Shown here: in pieces, positions 6,563-10,209 of the stretch | Position numbering within the stretch: the first letter of the stretch is position 1 | Layout: every line of letters begins with the position of its first letter | Assembly: GCA_946612175.1 (NCBI GenBank) | Contig: CAMOEO010000085.1 | Span: 1 to 10,209 of the forward strand | Direction: 5' to 3' | DNA from: an uncultured Verrucomicrobiota bacterium | GTDB taxonomy: Bacteria; Verrucomicrobiota; Kiritimatiellia; RFP12; UBA3636 | DNA length: 10,209 nt | The notes under the pieces: generated by a model | Told to the model about the DNA's origin: nothing | Seen by the model: the letters and a program-made list of their open reading frames with translations, nothing else | Database searches by the model: none | Made by a program: the position numbers and the translations under genes

Positions 6563-6787
6563 ATGAACCACCAACCATCAACCCCGGCCTCCGGCGGCGC
6601 GGCTTTGGCCGCGCCGCCGGAGGCCCCCCGTTCCATGAACACCTCCCTCTCCTCCACCGTCAAGACCGCCGACTGGAAGGCGGAAAAGCACGTCCCCGTC
6701 ATCGCCGTCCCCGGCACCCTCCACGCGACGGCCTACTGCAACCTGCATGGCCTATGGACGAGCGCCGCTCCGATTGCGGTGAAATAG
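6563..6787 (+). pseudogene. Internally deleted superoxide reductase copy with 5' palindromic insertion
   Basis: From the ATG at 6635 the frame reads MNTSLSSTVKTADWKAEKHVPVI, the N-terminus of a one-iron superoxide reductase, then jumps within a few residues (AVPGTLHA) to the family's C-terminal block TAYCNLHGLW. The roughly 75 residues between, including two of the four iron-ligand histidines (the HPNTxEHH block), are missing, so it cannot form the normal iron site. Bases 6656-6712 match 10068-10124, the start of the copy at the right edge, with 3 differences in 57. The open frame extends upstream to an ATG at 6563 that has a Shine-Dalgarno (AAAGGA), and includes a palindrome encoding SGGAALAAPPEAP. 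The first ATGAAC (6563) and the second (6635) flank that insertion. It starts 25 bases after the HAD-like gene and may be co-transcribed with it. Confidence 0.82.
6586..6625. repeat. 18-bp perfect inverted repeat in the superoxide reductase remnant
   Basis: Bases 6586-6603 are the exact reverse complement of 6608-6625 around the centre TTTG. The stem is almost all G and C. It lies in frame between two ATGAAC hexamers (6563-6568 and 6635-6640). Its form (18-20 bp perfect stem, 4-base centre, in an open frame) matches the palindrome inside GT4, although the sequences differ. A hairpin terminator after the HAD-like gene is less likely, since no T-run follows. Confidence 0.85.
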
Positions 6788-6805
6788 AATAGCCCGTCCG
6801 TCATG

Positions 6806-6994
6806 ACCGCAATTGCTTCGCAACGCCATCTTGGCGGAAATGCTTCCCGCATCGCATGCCGCTTCGCGGCTATGCGGAGAAGCGTTTCCGCCGGAAGAAT
6901 CTTCAAGGCGAAAGCCGGTTCTGCCCGGCCGCGCAGCGGCCGTTGCGGGGCGGACCGGCTTTCGCCGGTAATGGCGTCGCGAAGCGATTGCGGT
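6806..6994. repeat. About 190-bp nested palindrome: outer stem enclosing two hairpins
   Basis: The outer arms 6806-6829 and 6971-6994 are reverse complements at 22 of 24 positions. Inside are two separate inverted repeats. Hairpin 1 (6833-6892) pairs GGCGGAAATGCTTCCCGCAT with its near complement and has an inner GCATGCCGC/GCGGCTATGC stem. Hairpin 2 (6907-6966) pairs GGCGAAAGCCGGT perfectly with ACCGGCTTTCGCC and has an inner GGCCGC/GCGGCC stem. The whole could fold as a three-way junction in RNA or extrude as a cruciform in DNA. It fills most of the 307-base gene-free stretch between the superoxide reductase remnant and the SNF2 gene. Short frames across it are not convincing as genes. It may be a non-autonomous mobile palindrome (MITE- or BIME-like) or a structured RNA. 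Confidence 0.8.
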
Positions 6995-7017
6995 TGAAAA
7001 CAACGATTCAATCTGTC

Positions 7018-7063
7018 GCCAAATTGCCTAACGGAATCGCGCCAAATTACCGAATGGAATTGC
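7018..7063 (+). repeat. Imperfect tandem repeat, 23-bp period, upstream of SNF2 gene
   Basis: Two adjacent 23-base units begin GCCAAATT (7018 and 7041) and share the pattern GCCAAATT-x-CC-x-AA-x-GGAAT-x-GC, with six differing positions by eye. They lie 30-75 bases before the SNF2 start, where an operator or a remnant repeat could sit. Confidence 0.5.
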
Positions 7064-7088
7064 GCACATTCCAATTGACCATCATCGT
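7060..7088 (+). promoter_or_regulatory. Weak candidate promoter of the SNF2 gene
   Basis: TTGCGC (7060-7065), a 17-base spacer and CATCGT (7083-7088) lie 6 bases before the ATG. The -10 is poor and lacks the TGC extension seen elsewhere. It is offered because the spacing and the near-leaderless position match the other promoters and the gene has no Shine-Dalgarno. Confidence 0.25.
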
Positions 7089-7094
7089 TCACAA

Positions 7095-9890
7095 ATGAAG
7101 AAATCGAAGTCAGGCGGCCGCACCAAGGTGCCGAAGTTCGAGAGCTGGGCGACGACCGACGAGGAGGAGATCCGGAAGCGGAAGGAACGGGCGGCGGCCG
7201 AGCCGATGAAGGTCCGGGCCGTCGATGTCGTTGGCGGCTTCGGCGTGTATGAGGTCTCACACCCGGCGGCGGATCGCCGGACCGCAAAGTACCGCGTCGA
7301 ACTGCGTTCGCTCGATGAACCGGTCAACTCTTGCGACTGCCCGGATTTCGCCAAAAGCGGACTCGGAACCTGCAAGCACGTCGAGCGCGTCCTGGCGTTC
7401 GCCGCCCGCAAGTGCGGCGGTCGCCGGTGGTCGCCCGCCGGCGAAGTTTTCATGCGCCGGATCCCCTATGGGCCCGTTTTCCTTCCGTCGGACGCCATGC
7501 CGGCGGAGGCGCGCCGCGCGCTGGCCCGCCATTGCGCCGCGGACGGGGCGCTCCGGGACGGTTCGGCCGCCGGAATCGATGCGTTCCTCCGCGCGTGCGA
7601 CCGCCTGAACGCCGTCCGTCCTGGTACCGTCCGCGTGTCGGAGGAGGTCCGCCGCCGGCTTTCGGACCTGACCCGGCGCGAGGCGCTCGCCCGAGCCGTG
7701 GACGAGTTCCGCGACGCGCAGGGCGGCGACGGCCTCTGGCCGTTTCTCAAGAAGTCCCTCTATCCCTACCAGCGCGAAGGGGCGCTCCACCTTGCCCGCC
7801 GGGGCCGCGCCGTCCTCGCGGACGAAATGGGTCTCGGCAAGACCGTGCAGGCGATCGCGGCGGCGCTGTTGCTCCGCGAGGCCGCCGGCGTCCGGCGCGT
7901 ACTCGTTGTCGTGCCCGCTTCCCTTAAGGGCGAATGGGACGAGCAGATCCGCCTTTTCTCCGACGCCCCGGTCGAACTTCTCTTCGGCATCCGGGGTGTG
8001 CGGCTTCGGCGCTATGCGGAGACGGATGCATTCTTCCTCGTCGTGAACTACGAACAGGCGATCCGCGACTGGAAGGAGATCAACGACCTTCTGAAGCCCG
8101 ATCTCGTGATTCTCGACGAGGCGCAGCGGATCAAGAACTGGAAGACGAAGACCGCCCGCAACCTGAAGGCGCTGTCGTCGCCCTTGGCTTTCGTCCTGAC
8201 CGGCACGCCGCTTGAGAACCGCATCGACGAACTGTATTCCATCGTCGAGTTCGTCGATCCCGCGCTCTTCGGAAGCCTCTTCCGTTTCAACCGCCGCTTC
8301 TACGCCTTCGACGGCGAGGGCCGCAACACCGGAATGAAGGACCTCGGACGGCTCCACGAGGCGGTGTCCGGGATTCTCCTGCGGCGCAGGAAATCGGCTG
8401 TCGAGGACGAACTTCCGGGCCGGATGTCGAAGACCTACAAGACGGGGATGACGCCGGAGCAATCGCGCCGCTACGACGAGCACATGCGCGAGGTCGCCGC
8501 GCTTTACTCCCTGAGCAGGCGGCGTCCGCTGTCCCCGAAGGAGCAGGACCGGCTCCAGCGGGAACTCGCCATGATGCGGATGCTCTGCGACACCTGCTAC
8601 ATCCTCGATCCGTCAATCCGGGACTCGCCGAAACTCGACGAGTTCGAAAAGGTTCTCGACGACGTTTTCGCCGACGACCCGTCTCGCAAGGCGATTGTCT
8701 TTTCCGAATGGACGCGCATGCTCGATCTCGTGGCGGAGCGTCTCGACGCGAAGCGGATCGGCTACTCGCTCCACACGGGCCAGGTTCCGCAAAAGCGCCG
8801 TCGGGAGGAAATCCGCCGCTTCAAGGAGGATCCGGAGTGCCGCGTGTTCCTCGCGTCGGAATCGGGCGGCGTCGGACTCAACCTCCAGACGGCGAGCGTC
8901 GTCGTGAACCTCGACATGCCGTGGAATCCCGCGCGGCTCGAACAACGCGTCGCCCGCGCCTGGCGCAAGCACCAGAAGCGCGACGTCCTCGTCGTGAACC
9001 TGGTCGCAGGCGGGACGATCGAGGAGCGCATGCTCGGGACGCTCGACTTCAAGCAGGGGCTTGCGGACTTCGTCCTCGACGCGATGGGGGACGCCGCCGA
9101 CTTTGAGCGACGCGACGCCGCGGAAGCGAAGGGGCGGAAGAAGGAAAGCGCCTTCATGCAGCGGCTCGCCTCCGTGATGGGCGACGCCGTGAAGGTGCAT
9201 GCGGAACCGTCCGCCCCGCGCGAACCGCAAATTCCTCCCGACGAACGGCTCCGCGCCGAAATCGCGGCCGAATGCCCGGGCGTCGAACGGCTCGTGCTCG
9301 GCTTTTCCGGCGACGTTCCGCGCGGCGCGGTCGTTGTCGGCTCCGGAATCGACAGGACCGAGGCGGCCCGGCGCATCGCCGGGACCCACGGAACAGCTTT
9401 GCCGGATGCTGCGGTCGAAGTCATTCCGTCCGAAACCTGGAGCCTTCTGGAAAGACTCCGGGACATTGGCGTCATCTCCTTCTGTTCCGACAGCACGAAA
9501 ACCGTGTTCCTCCGCGAACCGGCCGACGCCGCGAAGGCCGAACGCCAGCGCCGCGCCGTAACGGCGAAAAAGGCCGACGCCGAAACGGAGCGGCTCCTCA
9601 AAATGGGCGAACTGCTCCTGAACGGCGGATTCGCCGCCGAAGGGCAGGACGCCTTGCGCAAGGCAGTCGCTCTTGCGGCGGGCGCCGCGCGCTACGCCCT
9701 CGGCGCTGTTCCCGAATCCGATTCCGTCTCCCCCGTGACCGCCGAGGAACTTCCCACCGCTGTCGGCGACCTCGATCTGCGCCACGAGTTCGCCCTCGTC
9801 CTCCAGCTCGCCGCTCAGGCCCGCGACCTTCCCGACCCCGTCCGATCCGCCCGAGCCTTTGTCGAAGCCTGCCGCCTCGCTTGGCAGTAG
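7095..9890 (+). CDS. SNF2-family helicase-like ATPase with N-terminal SWIM zinc finger
   Basis: SNF2 ATPases track along duplex DNA and move or strip bound proteins. The bacterial SWIM-SNF2 type (RapA/HepA relatives) is linked to transcription recycling or foreign-DNA handling, without a firm general role. The 931-residue protein has a SWIM finger C80-x-C82-x10-C93-x-H95, then the first ATPase lobe with YPYQREGA (223-230), Walker A LADEMGLGKT (241-250), motif II DEAQ (341-344) and LTGTPLENRIDELYSI (368-383). The second lobe has FSEWTRMLD (536-544), LASESGGVGLNLQ (586-598) and motif VI EQRVARAWRKHQ (616-627). Motif VI departs from the usual QRxGRxHRxGQ: Ala replaces Gly and Trp replaces the His. 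A C-terminal region of about 270 residues has no recognised domain and ends in Ala/Leu-rich helices. The frame is complete. The ATG at 7095 has no Shine-Dalgarno. The gene appears to stand alone in a region of decayed genes. Confidence 0.93.
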   Translation: MKKSKSGGRTKVPKFESWATTDEEEIRKRKERAAAEPMKVRAVDVVGGFGVYEVSHPAADRRTAKYRVELRSLDEPVNSCDCPDFAKSGLGTCKHVERVLAFAARKCGGRRWSPAGEVFMRRIPYGPVFLPSDAMPAEARRALARHCAADGALRDGSAAGIDAFLRACDRLNAVRPGTVRVSEEVRRRLSDLTRREALARAVDEFRDAQGGDGLWPFLKKSLYPYQREGALHLARRGRAVLADEMGLGKTVQAIAAALLLREAAGVRRVLVVVPASLKGEWDEQIRLFSDAPVELLFGIRGVRLRRYAETDAFFLVVNYEQAIRDWKEINDLLKPDLVILDEAQRIKNWKTKTARNLKALSSPLAFVLTGTPLENRIDELYSIVEFVDPALFGSLFRFNRRFYAFDGEGRNTGMKDLGRLHEAVSGILLRRRKSAVEDELPGRMSKTYKTGMTPEQSRRYDEHMREVAALYSLSRRRPLSPKEQDRLQRELAMMRMLCDTCYILDPSIRDSPKLDEFEKVLDDVFADDPSRKAIVFSEWTRMLDLVAERLDAKRIGYSLHTGQVPQKRRREEIRRFKEDPECRVFLASESGGVGLNLQTASVVVNLDMPWNPARLEQRVARAWRKHQKRDVLVVNLVAGGTIEERMLGTLDFKQGLADFVLDAMGDAADFERRDAAEAKGRKKESAFMQRLASVMGDAVKVHAEPSAPREPQIPPDERLRAEIAAECPGVERLVLGFSGDVPRGAVVVGSGIDRTEAARRIAGTHGTALPDAAVEVIPSETWSLLERLRDIGVISFCSDSTKTVFLREPADAAKAERQRRAVTAKKADAETERLLKMGELLLNGGFAAEGQDALRKAVALAAGAARYALGAVPESDSVSPVTAEELPTAVGDLDLRHEFALVLQLAAQARDLPDPVRSARAFVEACRLAWQ

Positions 9891-9909
9891 CGCCGTCTTT
9901 TGCTAGAAT
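9881..9909 (+). promoter_or_regulatory. Promoter of the AlbA_2 stub / superoxide reductase unit
   Basis: TTGGCA (9881-9886), a 17-base spacer and TAGAAT (9904-9909) preceded by TGC form the best promoter in the window. The -35 lies within the last codons of the SNF2 gene. Only 9 bases separate the -10 from the ATG at 9919, so the leader should be 2-4 bases long and translation of the stub would be effectively leaderless. Confidence 0.78.
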
Positions 9910-9918
9910 CTCCCCCGC

Positions 9919-10062
9919 ATGAGTTCACTGTCCGATGCAGAGCTGCTCGCCCTTCTCACGGACCTTGAGTCCGACGCCGCCAAGAGGAAGTCTTCCTTCT
10001 CGCGCGATGTCGCCCGGCTCCTGAAACCCCGAAATCCCCGTAATCTGACATGGATACGTTGA
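9919..10062 (+). pseudogene. Stub of an AlbA_2 / divergent AAA-type gene
   Basis: The 47-codon frame begins MSSLSDAELLALLTDLESDA followed by AKRKSSFS. This resembles the opening of AlbA_2-domain (divergent AAA-4) regulators, which typically start with DEELxxLLxxLESDRVERKxS. After about residue 29 the similarity stops and the frame ends RNLTWIR-TGA. Full members are hundreds of residues long, so only the first helix and strand remain. The gene keeps its promoter and start, and its stop overlaps the superoxide reductase ATG by 13 bases in another frame. The break may mark where the superoxide reductase gene or a larger segment joined. The family match is from memory over about 28 residues, so moderate. 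Confidence 0.55.
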
Positions 10063-10209
10063 GTGCAACCGTCAAGACCGCCGACTGGAAGGCGGAAAAG
10101 CATGTTCCCGTCATCGCCGCCCCCGCGTCCGCGAAGGCGGGCGAACCCTTTGCCGTCGAGATCGACGTCGGCAAGGAGATCCCGCACCCGAACACGGCGC
10201 AGCATCACA
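10050..10209 (+). CDS. sor: Superoxide reductase (one-iron, neelaredoxin type), N-terminal part
   Basis: This enzyme reduces superoxide to hydrogen peroxide at a non-heme Fe(His)4Cys centre in the cytoplasm, protecting anaerobes from brief oxygen exposure. The visible 53 residues read MDTLSATVKTADWKAEKHVP onward, with the E16-K17-H18-V-P motif and GKEIPHPNTAQHH (41-53). H18, H46 and H52 correspond to iron ligands of known family members (H16, H41 and H47 in Pyrococcus furiosus) and E16 to the lid glutamate. The fourth His and the Cys lie beyond the window. There is no N-terminal desulforedoxin domain, so it is the one-iron class. The ATG at 10050 has no clear Shine-Dalgarno and lies inside the end of the AlbA_2 stub, so it may depend on read-through translation from that frame. 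A decayed copy sits at 6635-6787. Confidence 0.88.
   Translation, partial: MDTLSATVKTADWKAEKHVPVIAAPASAKAGEPFAVEIDVGKEIPHPNTAQHH

Noticed and set aside
6586..6625. Factor-independent terminator after the HAD-like gene
   Set aside because: The stem is strong but is followed by CCCCGTTCC with no T-run, and it lies inside an open frame with a Shine-Dalgarno.
7018..7063. CRISPR array
   Set aside because: Only two imperfect adjacent units without spacers; no cas genes.
6803..7098. Short frames in the gap before SNF2
   Set aside because: They run through the nested palindrome, have no Shine-Dalgarno and resemble no protein; the open reading is a by-product of inverted-repeat sequence.
4265..10062. 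A multi-gene defence system (ATPase + HAD + SNF2 + AlbA_2 stub)
   Set aside because: Each intact gene has its own promoter or is far from the next, one member is a stub, and the set matches no named system such as DISARM, whose other core genes are absent here. Shared function is not supported.
1..10209. tRNA, rRNA or known riboswitch
   Set aside because: I looked through the gaps (313-514, 1964-2082, 5405-5526, 6788-7094) and saw no cloverleaf, T-loop consensus or recognisable riboswitch core.

Overview
The window is a high-GC bacterial chromosome segment (mostly around two-thirds GC by eye). It carries a housekeeping gene, a small sugar-transfer operon and a run of accessory genes. A superoxide reductase at the right edge points to an anaerobe. 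The promoters have a recurrent extended -10 (TGCTAGAAT) and several starts lie almost on the transcription start. I read this as compatible with a gut or sediment member of the PVC group (Kiritimatiellae/WCHB1-41-like), but that is inference and no taxonomic marker is present.

Left part (1-2006, minus strand): the N-terminal 104 codons of a single-pass membrane protein run off the left edge. A 200-base AT-richer gap with a perfect 22-bp palindrome follows, then a complete CCA-adding/poly(A) polymerase-type nucleotidyltransferase (cca) with an HD domain. Its promoter stands back to back with that of the next operon.

Middle (2026-5404, plus strand): a GT2 glycosyltransferase (dolichol-phosphate-mannose-synthase-like fold) and a GT4 glycosyltransferase form a two-gene operon, probably for a surface polysaccharide or glycolipid. 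The GT4 gene carries two extra in-frame segments rich in inverted repeats; one is a 20-bp perfect hairpin lying inside the coding sequence. An AAA+/STAND-like ATPase with a C-terminal winged helix follows on its own promoter.

Right part (5431-10209): a HAD-like protein of clearly lower GC sits behind a 27-bp tandem duplication that copies its ribosome binding site and start codon. Next comes an internally deleted superoxide reductase copy with a palindrome inside its 5' end, then a gene-free stretch (6788-7094) holding a roughly 190-bp nested palindrome that can fold as one outer stem with two inner hairpins. A complete SWIM-SNF2 helicase follows, then the stub of an AlbA_2/divergent-AAA-type gene whose stop codon overlaps the start of an apparently intact superoxide reductase that runs off the right edge.

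The genes right of 4200 look like independently acquired single-gene units, each with its own strong promoter, and not one pathway. The most distinctive signals are the palindromic insertions that keep reading frames open, the large nested palindrome, the duplicated translation start, and the paired functional/decayed superoxide reductase copies.
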